Below, piece after piece: positions 1 to 6,777 of a stretch of DNA of 10,856 bases. The notes beneath the pieces were generated by a model that saw only the letters and a list, made by a program, of their open reading frames with translations, had not been told where the DNA came from and did not search any database. Made by a program: the position numbers and the translations under genes. The stretch is taken from positions 1 through 10,856 of the forward strand of contig CAZAFU010000097.1 of assembly GCA_964484475.1 (NCBI GenBank). The letters run 5' to 3'. The stretch is from Parvularcula sp964484475. Its GTDB lineage: Bacteria; Pseudomonadota; Alphaproteobacteria; Caulobacterales; Parvularculaceae. The first letter of the stretch is position 1, and every line of letters starts with the position of its first letter.

Positions 1-107
1 ACGAGGGCGGACACCCTGCCATGCTCCCTGGCGAAGACCGTCAGCAGGCTGTGGTTCTCGCCCTGGGGCCGTGAGGACAGGACGATCGCGTCATCGCGCC
101 AGTCCAT
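1..107 (-). CDS. recO: DNA repair protein RecO, N-terminal fragment (runs off the window)
   Basis: Only the first 35 codons are present. RecO loads RecA onto SSB-coated single-stranded DNA together with RecR in the RecF pathway. The reading frame starts with ATG at 107-105 and begins MDWRDDAIVLSSRPQGEN, then continues with a LLTVFAREHGRVSAL-type stretch. This is the characteristic start of the RecO N-terminal OB-fold, where 'DDAIVLSxRxxGE' leads into the 'hGR' turn. It lies directly after era, with three bases between the era stop and this ATG. Recognition rests on these few residues plus the well-known era-recO order in alphaproteobacteria. The Shine-Dalgarno is poor (AGGA almost touching the ATG), so translation is probably coupled to era. 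Confidence 0.85.
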   Translation of the reverse strand, partial: MDWRDDAIVLSSRPQGENHSLLTVFAREHGRVSAL

Positions 108-110
108 GTC

Positions 111-1052
111 CTAGACGTCGAGCCCCATGTTCCGCAGGCGCTCCTTGTCGTCGGCCCAGCCCTCCCGGACCTTCACATAGAGGAAAAGGTGCACCGTCTC
201 GCCGAACAGGTCCTGCAGCTCCTCCCGCGCGGCCTTGCCGACACTCGCGATGGAACGCCCCTTGAACCCGAGGACGAGCTTCTTCTGGCTGTCACGATCG
301 ACATAGATGGTCTGCTCGAGCCTGAGCTCTCCGCGCTTGGTCCGTTCCCACATGTCGGTCTCGACCGTCAGGCTGTAGGGAAGCTCTTCGTGCAGGCGCA
401 GGAAGAGCTTCTCCCGGGTCACTTCCGCTGCCATCATCCTGTCGTTGATGTCCGAAAGCTGATCGTCCGGATAGAGATGAGGCCCTTCGGGCATCCGGGA
501 GACGAGCCAGTCCCGCAGGTCTTCGGTGCCCCGGGCCTTCTTCGCGGATATCATGAACGTCTCGGAGAACGCCTCGGTCTCGTTCAGGGTGTGTGCGAGA
601 TGGAGAAGCGGAGGGCGGGGCATCCGGTCGATTTTGTTGAGGACGAGGACGGCCTTCTGCTCGGCAGCCTTCAGGCCTTCGATGATACGATCGGTGTCCT
701 CGGCCGATTTGACAGCTGCCGGGGACGGATCGTCAGTCATCGTGGCAAGGTAGGATGGCGCGTCCACGAGGAGAAGGATCACATCCGACCCCGTCACGGC
801 CTCCCATGCCGCGCTGACCATGGCCCGGTCGAGCCCGCGCTTCGCCTTGAAGATGCCGGGTGTGTCCACATAGACGATCTGTGTCTCGTCATGCACCGAC
901 ACGCCTCGGACACGGGCGCGGGTGGTCTGGACCTTGTGGGTGACGATCGAGATCTTCGCGCCGACCATCTGGTTGACGAAGGTCGACTTGCCGGCATTCG
1001 GCGCACCGAGGACGGCAACGACGCCGCATCGGGGGGTCGGATGATCAGTCAC
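111..1052 (-). CDS. era: GTPase Era
   Basis: Ribosome-associated GTPase that binds the 3' end of 16S rRNA and acts in 30S maturation. The 313-residue product has all G motifs: G1 GAPNAGKS at 16-23, switch I QTTRARVRG near 42-50, G3 DTPG at 63-66, G4 NKID at 139-142 and G5 SAKK at 169-172. A C-terminal KH domain carries GFKGRSIASVGKAAREEL. The start codon is GTG at 1052-1050, eight bases inside the 3' end of rnc. It is supported by the Shine-Dalgarno GGAAGGAG at 1062-1069 and by the normal distance to G1. The protein is slightly longer than the usual ~300 residues because of an acidic, Pro/Ser-containing segment around residues 100-120, between G3 and G4. The rnc-era-recO order is common in bacteria. 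Confidence 0.97.
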   Translation of the reverse strand: MTDHPTPRCGVVAVLGAPNAGKSTFVNQMVGAKISIVTHKVQTTRARVRGVSVHDETQIVYVDTPGIFKAKRGLDRAMVSAAWEAVTGSDVILLLVDAPSYLATMTDDPSPAAVKSAEDTDRIIEGLKAAEQKAVLVLNKIDRMPRPPLLHLAHTLNETEAFSETFMISAKKARGTEDLRDWLVSRMPEGPHLYPDDQLSDINDRMMAAEVTREKLFLRLHEELPYSLTVETDMWERTKRGELRLEQTIYVDRDSQKKLVLGFKGRSIASVGKAAREELQDLFGETVHLFLYVKVREGWADDKERLRNMGLDV

Positions 1053-1740
1053 CGTCCCAAACTCCTTCCCGCGTGAGGACCTTCAGCGCCGCGGCGGCCT
1101 GGGCCTCGCGCTTTGACGCTCCTTGCGCGCGTTCCGCGTCCAGCTTGCCCGCGCGCACTTCGACGGTGAAGCACGGGGCGTGGTCGGGGCCCCGCCTGTC
1201 GATGTCGATATAGCTCGGCGTGCCGTGCCCCACGGCCTGTGCCCATTCCTGCAGCACTGTCTTGGGATCACGGTGAGCGTCGGCGATCGCATCGAACCGC
1301 TCACCCCAGTAGCGGCGGTAGACCGCCGCGGCCGCTTCGAGGCCGCCATCGATGTAGACCGCGCCGAGAAGCGCTTCGCAGGCATCTCCCAGGATCGCCG
1401 TTCTGTCACGGCCGCCGTTGTTCTCCTCACCGGCCGAGAGCTTGAGAGCTTCGCCCAGGTCGAAGAAGCGGGCGGCATCCGCGCAGGTTTCCTTGCGAAC
1501 CAGCTGGTTGAGGCGGGGTGCGAGCTGTCCTTCTTCCATGTCCGGATACCGGCGCCAGAGCTCTTCGGCGGTCAGCAGGCCGAGCACCCGGTCGCCGAGG
1601 AATTCGAGCCGTTCGAGGTCCTTCCCGCTGTTCGACGAAACACTCGAATGGGTCAGTGCCCGCTGCAGGAGTTCCCGGTCTTCAAAACGATGACCGATCC
1701 TCTGCTCGACCTGCGAGGGAGAGGTCCGACCCTCGCCCAT
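1045..1740 (-). CDS. rnc: Ribonuclease III
   Basis: Double-strand-specific endoribonuclease that processes rRNA precursors and structured mRNAs. The protein is 231 residues, close to the family norm. The signature ERLEFLGDRVL at 43-53 holds the first acidic catalytic cluster (E46, D50). The second, GDACEALLGA at 118-127, supplies D119 and E122. A double-stranded-RNA-binding domain follows from about 157 to 226, ending with the KREAQAAAALKVL helix. The ATG at 1740-1738 shares its A with the TGA stop of lepB (TGATG), so translation is probably coupled; I see no strong Shine-Dalgarno. The last eight bases overlap era. The catalytic residues look intact. Confidence 0.97.
   Translation of the reverse strand: MGEGRTSPSQVEQRIGHRFEDRELLQRALTHSSVSSNSGKDLERLEFLGDRVLGLLTAEELWRRYPDMEEGQLAPRLNQLVRKETCADAARFFDLGEALKLSAGEENNGGRDRTAILGDACEALLGAVYIDGGLEAAAAVYRRYWGERFDAIADAHRDPKTVLQEWAQAVGHGTPSYIDIDRRGPDHAPCFTVEVRAGKLDAERAQGASKREAQAAAALKVLTREGVWDGD
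1062..1069 (-). promoter_or_regulatory. Ribosome binding site of era
   Basis: GGAAGGAG on the minus strand lies nine bases before the GTG start of era and within the rnc coding sequence. It decides the non-ATG start. Confidence 0.7.
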
Positions 1741-2528
1741 CAGACGACCCGATCACCGATCCGCGCATAACGGACCGAAAGCGGCCAGCGCCAGATCTCC
1801 CAGAACTTCGCGCGGTCGCCATCGACGGAGAACGCCACCCGCCGGGCGCGGCCGACGAGCTGGTGGTGCGGTACGAAGCTGACGAGGCCGGAGCGGCTGT
1901 CCTGCGAGCGGTCGCGGTTGTCGCCCATGGCGAAGTAGTAGCCTTCGGGAACCACGAAGGGCGCCGTGTTGTCGTTGCTGCCGCGATTGCCGTCGCATTC
2001 CTGCACCACATAGGTGGGCCCGCCGCCAGGCAGCGTCTCGTAGTATCGGCGCGCCTCGGGGCTGTAGCCGTTGCAGGTGGTTTCGGGGTCCGCGATCACC
2101 TCACGTGTCACCGCCACGCCGTTGATGTGGAGCAGGCCGCCGATCACCTGCACCGTATCGCCCGGAAGGCCGATGATCCGCTTGATGTAGTCCTTGTTGT
2201 CATGCCGGGCGTTCTTGAACACCGCCACCTCGCCCCGCTCCGGCATGTCGGAGAAGACCCGCGCGTCGAAAGGCAGGCGGGTCAGGGGGAAGATCAGGGA
2301 AGCCCTGGAGTAACCGTAGTCGATCTTGTCAACGAGGATGAAGTCGCCGGTCATCAGGGTCGGCTCCATCGAACCCGATGGAATATTGAAGGGCTGAATG
2401 AAGAAGAAGCGGACGAGCAGGGTGATGCCGACGGCGATGATGACCGTCTTGGAGACGTCCCAGAACTCGCCTGCTGCATCACGCAGGGAACGGCGGCTTG
2501 CAAATTCAGCCATGGAAGGCCCCTTCAT
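1740..2528 (-). CDS. lepB: Signal peptidase I
   Basis: Membrane-bound serine/lysine protease that removes signal peptides from Sec- and Tat-exported proteins. From the ATG at 2528 the product has 262 residues. One membrane anchor spans about 27-43, followed by IPSGSMEPT with the catalytic Ser at 53. YIKRIIGLPGD supplies the catalytic Lys at 116. The box GDNRDRSQDSR lies at 202-212. Two Cys in the periplasmic part (about 152 and 178) could form a disulfide. There are two candidate starts. The ATG at 2528 makes an ATGA overlap with the acpS stop but has no Shine-Dalgarno. The ATG at 2513 (MAEFA, 257 residues) follows AAGGGG at 2520-2525 with six bases between. I keep the longer form because three preceding junctions show the same overlap, but 2513 is equally likely. 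Confidence 0.96.
   Translation of the reverse strand: MKGPSMAEFASRRSLRDAAGEFWDVSKTVIIAVGITLLVRFFFIQPFNIPSGSMEPTLMTGDFILVDKIDYGYSRASLIFPLTRLPFDARVFSDMPERGEVAVFKNARHDNKDYIKRIIGLPGDTVQVIGGLLHINGVAVTREVIADPETTCNGYSPEARRYYETLPGGGPTYVVQECDGNRGSNDNTAPFVVPEGYYFAMGDNRDRSQDSRSGLVSFVPHHQLVGRARRVAFSVDGDRAKFWEIWRWPLSVRYARIGDRVV
2520..2525 (-). promoter_or_regulatory. Ribosome binding site that favours the internal lepB start
   Basis: AAGGGG on the minus strand lies six bases before the ATG at 2513-2511, the sixth codon of the long lepB frame. The outer ATG at 2528 has no comparable element. This argues for initiation at 2513. Confidence 0.5.
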
Positions 2529-2929
2529 TCGTCATGCGGTGCGGCGTAGAGGATCACAAAAGCCTGCGCCAGCGGGAAGTCGTCCGTGATGGTGAGATGA
2601 ATTTCCGTTTTTCGTCCCGGCGGTGTCAGGACAGCCAGCCTTTCGGCGGCCCCGCCCGTCAGGGCCATGGTGGGCTTGCCCGACGGCAGGTTGACGACGC
2701 CCATGTCGCGCCAGAAGACGCCCTGGCTGAGGCCGGTGCCGAGAGCCTTCGCGCAGGCTTCCTTGGCAGCGAAACGCTTGGCGTAGCTCGCCGCCCGGTT
2801 CCGCCGCCGGTTCGATTTCACCCTCTCGATTTCGGTGAAGCACCTCCGGGTGAAGCGCTCGTCGTGGCGTTCGAGGGTCTTCTCCACCCGCCTGATGTCG
2901 ATCAGGTCCGAACCAATGCCGATGATCAA
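2525..2929 (-). CDS. acpS: Holo-[acyl-carrier-protein] synthase
   Basis: Transfers the 4'-phosphopantetheine group from coenzyme A to a serine of acyl carrier protein, activating it for fatty acid synthesis. The 134-residue length fits the AcpS family. The N-terminal strand IGIGSDLIDI carries the Mg-binding Asp 8. The helix FAAKEACAKALGTG at 53-66 carries Glu 57 and Lys 61. A GKPTMALTGGA segment and a C-terminal beta strand follow, as expected. The start is TTG at 2929-2927, overlapping the pdxJ stop as TTGA. No Shine-Dalgarno precedes it; the upstream sequence is instead CCTCC, the sense of the 16S tail, so initiation probably depends on ribosomes arriving from pdxJ. Its own stop overlaps the outer lepB ATG by four bases. 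Confidence 0.95.
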   Translation of the reverse strand: MIIGIGSDLIDIRRVEKTLERHDERFTRRCFTEIERVKSNRRRNRAASYAKRFAAKEACAKALGTGLSQGVFWRDMGVVNLPSGKPTMALTGGAAERLAVLTPPGRKTEIHLTITDDFPLAQAFVILYAAPHDE

Positions 2930-3750
2930 AGGAGGACCCCCGTGCGGGCATCGGCGATCAGGCGCTTCATTTCGCGAATGGCGGCGTCGAGGCCCATGAA
3001 CACCGCTTCGCCGACGAGGAAATGCCCGATATTGAGCTCCCGGACCTGCGGGAGGGCCGCTATGTTCTGGACGTTGAAGAATGTCAGGCCGTGCCCGGCA
3101 TGAACTTCGAGGCCGCGCTCATGGGCCAGCGCCGCTCCATGTCGCAGCGCTTCGTAGGTTTCTATCAGGGACTGCCGGTGGGTGGCGAGGGCTGCCTCCG
3201 CATAGGCGCCCGTGTGAAGCTCGACCACCGGGACGCCCAGATCGGCCGCGGCCTGGATCTGCCTTCCCTCCGGATCGATGAACAGGCTCACCCGCGCACC
3301 GGCGTCGCGAAGCCTTTCGATGCGGGGCTTGAGTTCATCGCGCTGCCCATCGACATCGAGACCGCCTTCGGTCGTCCGCTCCTCGCGTTTCTCCGGGACG
3401 AGGCAAACCGCGTGCGGTCGGATCTCGCAGGCGATGCGGACCATCTCATCGGTGGCGGCCATCTCGAAATTGAGGGGTAGATCCACCTCTTCCTTCAGGC
3501 GGCGCATGTCGTCGTCACGGATGTGCCGGCGGTCCTCGCGCAGGTGCGCCGTGATCCCGTCAGCACCCGAGGCCGCCGCAAGCTTCGCCGCCCGTACCGG
3601 GTCCGGATGGGGACCGCCGCGGGCGTTCCTGATCGTGGCGACATGGTCGATGTTGATCCCGAGGCGGCAGGCCGGCGCGTCCTTAGCGGGGTTTCCGCCG
3701 CTCAGGCTCTTTGCTCTTTCGAGCGGGTTGCCCCCGGAAACTCCGCTCAC
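2926..3750 (-). CDS. pdxJ: Pyridoxine 5'-phosphate synthase
   Basis: Condenses 1-deoxy-D-xylulose 5-phosphate with 3-amino-2-oxopropyl phosphate to make pyridoxine 5'-phosphate in the DXP-dependent vitamin B6 pathway. Family motifs are clear: LGINIDHVATIRNARGG at 30-46, HLREDRRHI at 69-77, LVPEKREERTTEGGLDV, a HTGAYA strand, AGHGLTFFNV and ELNIGH near the end. I start at GTG 3750-3748 because it overlaps the pyrE stop (GTGA) and follows GAGG at 3757-3760 with six bases between. The frame stays open upstream to 3948 but only as antisense-free Arg-rich sequence inside pyrE. From this GTG the protein is 274 residues, about 24 more at the N-terminus than E. coli PdxJ. The extra part contains SGGNP twice, 12 residues apart, and is encoded by a long hairpin (3685-3747). 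No better start lies downstream of it. Confidence 0.94.
   Translation of the reverse strand: MSGVSGGNPLERAKSLSGGNPAKDAPACRLGINIDHVATIRNARGGPHPDPVRAAKLAAASGADGITAHLREDRRHIRDDDMRRLKEEVDLPLNFEMAATDEMVRIACEIRPHAVCLVPEKREERTTEGGLDVDGQRDELKPRIERLRDAGARVSLFIDPEGRQIQAAADLGVPVVELHTGAYAEAALATHRQSLIETYEALRHGAALAHERGLEVHAGHGLTFFNVQNIAALPQVRELNIGHFLVGEAVFMGLDAAIREMKRLIADARTGVLL
3685..3747 (-). repeat. Long inverted repeat inside the 5' end of pdxJ
   Basis: On the plus strand AGCGGGGTTTCCG (3685-3697) and CGGAAACTCCGCT (3735-3747) are reverse complements at 12 of 13 positions. Directly inside, CCGCTC (3698-3703) pairs perfectly with GAGCGG (3721-3726). In the pdxJ mRNA this forms a roughly 18-bp interrupted stem whose 5' base is the nucleotide right after the GTG start. 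No run of U follows, so it is not a normal terminator. The encoded peptide is the non-family N-terminal extension with the two SGGNP units. It may be a small palindromic element captured in frame or a translation-control hairpin; sequence alone cannot decide. Confidence 0.75.
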
Positions 3751-4331
3751 TGAAGACCTCGACTTCCGGGCTTGACTGCCGGGATGTCCTGCAGGTGGTC
3801 TGGCAGGTCGTCCGCATCGTAGGTCGGAATATCGAGCTCGGCGAGAGCGACAAGGGGCACGCCGAGATCGGCCTTGCCTCCCGAACGGTCGATCAGGCAG
3901 GCCACGGCGAGAGGTTCGCCGCCGGCGGCCCTGACGGCGTCCACGCATTCCCGCGCCGAAAGGCCGGTCGAAACGATGTCTTCAACGACGACGACCTTCT
4001 GCCCCTCGGACAGCGAGAAACCCCGCCTGAAGGTGAACTCTCCGCCTTCCCGCTCCGTGTAGAGGAATGGCAGGTCCATGGCCCTTGCGGTCTCGTACCC
4101 GAAGAGGATCGCCCCCATCGCGGGGGATACGACGACACTCGGAGCCTGGCTCAGGCCGCCGATCCTCTCCGCGAGCGCACGGCCGAGCCTCCCGGTCGGC
4201 TCCGGGAAGCGGCTGACGAGAGCCTTGTTGAGATAGGTATCCGCGTGCCGCCCCGAAGAGAGGATGAAGTGCCCCTTCAGAAGCGCGCCGCAGATCTCGA
4301 AAATTTCCAGCACCTCGTCCTGGTCCATCAT
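3747..4331 (-). CDS. pyrE: Orotate phosphoribosyltransferase
   Basis: Joins orotate to PRPP to give orotidine 5'-monophosphate, the fifth step of UMP synthesis. The 194-residue protein carries the N-terminal GHFILSSGRHADTYLNK segment at 20-36, a SPAMGAILFGYETA loop at 69-82, the flexible-loop strand YTEREGGEFTFRRGF near 91-105 and the PRPP-binding motif VVVVEDIVSTG at 113-123. Two adjacent ATG codons compete. The one at 4331 overlaps the rel stop as ATGA and sits four bases from GAGGGAG (4336-4342). The one at 4328 sits seven bases away, a better spacing, and would remove a single Met. The stop overlaps the GTG of pdxJ. Confidence 0.96.
   Translation of the reverse strand: MMDQDEVLEIFEICGALLKGHFILSSGRHADTYLNKALVSRFPEPTGRLGRALAERIGGLSQAPSVVVSPAMGAILFGYETARAMDLPFLYTEREGGEFTFRRGFSLSEGQKVVVVEDIVSTGLSARECVDAVRAAGGEPLAVACLIDRSGGKADLGVPLVALAELDIPTYDADDLPDHLQDIPAVKPGSRGLQ
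3757..3760 (-). promoter_or_regulatory. Ribosome binding site of pdxJ
   Basis: GAGG on the minus strand, six bases before the GTG at 3750. It supports that start over any codon beyond the hairpin. Confidence 0.5.
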
Positions 4332-6709
4332 TTCACTCCCTCGGAACGTTCCGCACTGACCACGAAATCCGAGCCCCGCAAAGCCGTCATGACATTCGCA
4401 AGGTGACGCGCATCACGCACCGCGAACTCGACCCGGAGATCGGAGAACAGGACTTCCCGGTTTTCAACGCGGAGATCGTGGATGTCCGCTTCGTATTTCG
4501 CGAGCAGGCTTCCGATGTGGCCAATCGCGCCGGTCCGGTTCGTGACGGTCACGACCACCTCGACGACAAAGGACGCATCCGGATCGTTGCGCCAAGCAAG
4601 ATCGACCCAGTCCTCCTCGGCCGCATCTTCCAGGAGGTGACAGTCGATCCGGTGAACCCATACCCGGGAATCGCCGCCCTTGATACCGACGATGCGCTCG
4701 CCGGGCAGGGGTCGGCAGTTCTCGCAGAAGGCGATACCCGCCCGCTTACCGATCCCCTCGATCGAAACAGGGTGTCTACGGACGGCTTCTCCGGGAACGA
4801 TGGGCTCGCGCGAGGCCTTGTGACCCGCCATGAGGTTCGGATAGACCTCGTCGAGGACCGCGGTGTCACTGACCTCGAGGCGCCCGACCGCCTCGAGCAG
4901 GGGTTTGAGGCCCCTGAAGCCCATGCGCTTGGCAGCCTCCCTCACCGCGTCGGGGGAGTAGGGCACCTCGTTGGCGTTGAAGGTGTTGCGAATGATCCGC
5001 TCACCAAGGGCATGCTGCTCCTTCGCAGCAAGATCGCGGGTCCGCCTCCGCAGGCGGAGCTTTGCGGAACCCGTGACCGCGAAGGTTTCCCATCCTTGCG
5101 GGATCTGCGCGGCCTTGGAGCGGAGGATCTCGACCACATCGCCATTCTTGAGGGCCCAGCGATTGGGCCTGAGGACACCGTTGACCTTTGCGCCGGCATA
5201 GGTATCGCCAATATCAGTATGAAGAGCATAGGCGAAGTCGATCGGCGAGCTGCCGACAGGCAGGCCGATGACCCGCCCCCGCGGCGTGAAGCAGAAGATC
5301 TGGTCACGGTAGAATTCGAGCTTTGCCGCCTGGAACATCTCGGCGACGTTGCCCCCTGCCTCGAGCGAGCTGACCGTCTGCCGGAGCCATTCGAAATCGT
5401 TGTAATGCTCCGAGCCCTTGAGCTCGACGGAACCATCCGCCCGCGCGCTGGCATCCTTGTAGCGCCAGTGGGCGGCGATCCCCCGTTCGGCGGCCTCGTG
5501 CATCTGCTTTGTACGGATCTGGATTTCGGCCTTCTGGCCTTTCTTCTCCCGCGAGAGGAGCACGGCCGTGTGGATCGATCGGTAATTGTTCGGCTTGGGC
5601 GTCGAGATGTAATCGTCGAACTCGTGCGGGATCATGGGGAAATTCTGGTGGATCACCCCGAGCGCCCGGTAGCAGTCATCGACGTTCTCGACGATCACGC
5701 GAAAGGCGTAGATGTCCGCGAGCTCCTCGAAGAGCGCCTTCTTCCGCTGCATCTTTCGCCAGATCGAAAACGCCCGCTTCTCCCGGCTGTAGATCTCCGC
5801 GTCGATACCGGCCGCAGCCAGTTCCTTCTTGAGCGTCTGGCTGAGGGATATGACATCGGAGACCGAGCGCTCGGCCACGTCCTTGAGGCCCTTGGTGATC
5901 GCGGCATAATCATCGGGACGCAGATAGTAGAAGGACAGGTCCTCGAGCTCCTCCCGGAACCTCTCGATACCGATGATCCGCGCGAGGGGCGCGTAGATCT
6001 CCATGGTCTCGAGCGCGATCCTGCGGCGCTTCTCCTCCTTCCGGATATGATGGAGGGTCCTCATGTTGTGCAGGCGGTCGGCAAGCTTGACCAACAGCAC
6101 CCGGACGTCCTTGGACGTCGCGAGAATGAACTTCCCGAAGTTCTCGGCCGAGTGGTCGGCGTCCGGCGACAGCTCGCGGTTGGAGATCTTGGTCACGCCA
6201 TCGACGAGCCTGGCGATCTCGTCACCGAATTGCTTCCTGATATCCGCGACGGTGACGTCCGTATCCTCGACCACGTCGTGCAGGAGCGCGGTCGCGATGG
6301 TCATGGGGTCGAGCCTGAGGTCGGTGAGGATCGCCGCGACCGACAGGGGATGGGAGAAATAAGGGTCGCCCGACTGGCGCGTCTGCCCCCCATGCGCCCG
6401 CATGGCGAAAACATAGGCCCTGTTCAGGAGATCTTCGTCGACCTCGGGATCGTAGGCACGGACAAGCTCGACCAGCTCGTACTGGCGAACGATCTTCGGG
6501 GCGGCGCGGCCTACCGGTGGCGGCGGAGAATGCGGCGCTTCATGACCCGCAGGATCCGGGTCCGCAGTCGCAGCTTGCGCGTCCTGAGGAACGCGCGCTT
6601 CCTGCGCACCCTTCCGATCCGCTGGGCCCGAGCGCGTGCCGGCTTTCGACGGGCGTTTCCCGTTCGCCTCATCGGGCGTCTCCGAGGAAGTCGAGATGGA
6701 CTGGGGCAT
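4328..6709 (-). CDS. rel: Bifunctional (p)ppGpp synthetase/hydrolase, RelA/SpoT family
   Basis: Makes and degrades the stringent-response alarmone (p)ppGpp. The 793-residue protein has the complete long-RSH layout. The hydrolase HD domain carries H105, SHPLSVAAIL at 119-128 and an intact HDVVED at 144-149. The synthetase domain runs about 300-420 with YSREKRAFSIWRKM, the PKPNNYRSIHTAV loop and EIQIRT at 395-400. The TGS domain starts near 470 (IFCFTPRGRVIGLPVGSSP). A Cys-rich FCENCRPLPG segment lies at 661-670 and a C-terminal ACT domain at about 713-790. Intact HD residues argue for a working hydrolase, as expected where one enzyme does both jobs. Residues 1-73 before RQYELVELV are a Pro/Ala/Ser-rich tail absent from most relatives. 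The ATG at 6709 has GAGGG at 6713-6717, three bases away. pyrE follows with an overlap. Confidence 0.96.
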   Translation of the reverse strand: MPQSISTSSETPDEANGKRPSKAGTRSGPADRKGAQEARVPQDAQAATADPDPAGHEAPHSPPPPVGRAAPKIVRQYELVELVRAYDPEVDEDLLNRAYVFAMRAHGGQTRQSGDPYFSHPLSVAAILTDLRLDPMTIATALLHDVVEDTDVTVADIRKQFGDEIARLVDGVTKISNRELSPDADHSAENFGKFILATSKDVRVLLVKLADRLHNMRTLHHIRKEEKRRRIALETMEIYAPLARIIGIERFREELEDLSFYYLRPDDYAAITKGLKDVAERSVSDVISLSQTLKKELAAAGIDAEIYSREKRAFSIWRKMQRKKALFEELADIYAFRVIVENVDDCYRALGVIHQNFPMIPHEFDDYISTPKPNNYRSIHTAVLLSREKKGQKAEIQIRTKQMHEAAERGIAAHWRYKDASARADGSVELKGSEHYNDFEWLRQTVSSLEAGGNVAEMFQAAKLEFYRDQIFCFTPRGRVIGLPVGSSPIDFAYALHTDIGDTYAGAKVNGVLRPNRWALKNGDVVEILRSKAAQIPQGWETFAVTGSAKLRLRRRTRDLAAKEQHALGERIIRNTFNANEVPYSPDAVREAAKRMGFRGLKPLLEAVGRLEVSDTAVLDEVYPNLMAGHKASREPIVPGEAVRRHPVSIEGIGKRAGIAFCENCRPLPGERIVGIKGGDSRVWVHRIDCHLLEDAAEEDWVDLAWRNDPDASFVVEVVVTVTNRTGAIGHIGSLLAKYEADIHDLRVENREVLFSDLRVEFAVRDARHLANVMTALRGSDFVVSAERSEGVK
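4336..4342 (-). promoter_or_regulatory. Ribosome binding site of pyrE
   Basis: GAGGGAG on the minus strand, inside the last codons of rel. Spacing is four bases to the first pyrE ATG and seven to the second, so the second may be the one mostly used. Confidence 0.55.
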
Positions 6710-6725
6710 GAGCCCTCAATGTTGG

Positions 6726-6765
6726 CGTTTCGCTCCGATGACGCAAGCGCGAAGGGAGCGAAACG
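6726..6765 (-). promoter_or_regulatory. Perfect 11-bp hairpin between rpoZ and rel
   Basis: CGTTTCGCTCC (6726-6736) and GGAGCGAAACG (6755-6765) are perfect reverse complements around an 18-base loop. The hairpin begins 12 bases after the rpoZ stop and ends 16 bases before the rel ATG. No U run follows in either direction, so it does not resemble a standard intrinsic terminator. Plausible roles are an RNA-processing or stability site that separates rpoZ from rel expression, or a weak attenuator. The surrounding 6710-6777 holds nothing else I recognise apart from the rel ribosome binding site. Confidence 0.65.
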
Positions 6766-6777
6766 GAACCGTCCCGA

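Noticed and set aside
189..1076. A 295-codon plus-strand frame opposite era
   Set aside because: The Era GTPase and KH motifs fix the coding strand as minus.
1518..2549. A 343-codon plus-strand frame opposite lepB and part of rnc
   Set aside because: The catalytic motifs of both genes are on the other strand, and this frame shows only shadow-like composition.
3751..3948. Upstream extension of the pdxJ frame into pyrE
   Set aside because: Arg/Ser-rich sequence without family similarity; the GTG at 3750 has a ribosome binding site and an overlap with the pyrE stop.
4342..4353. Perfect 12-base palindrome CGGAACGTTCCG near the 3' end of rel
   Set aside because: It lies within codons of the ACT-domain end. 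As a hairpin it has almost no loop, and a single short palindrome is likely by chance.
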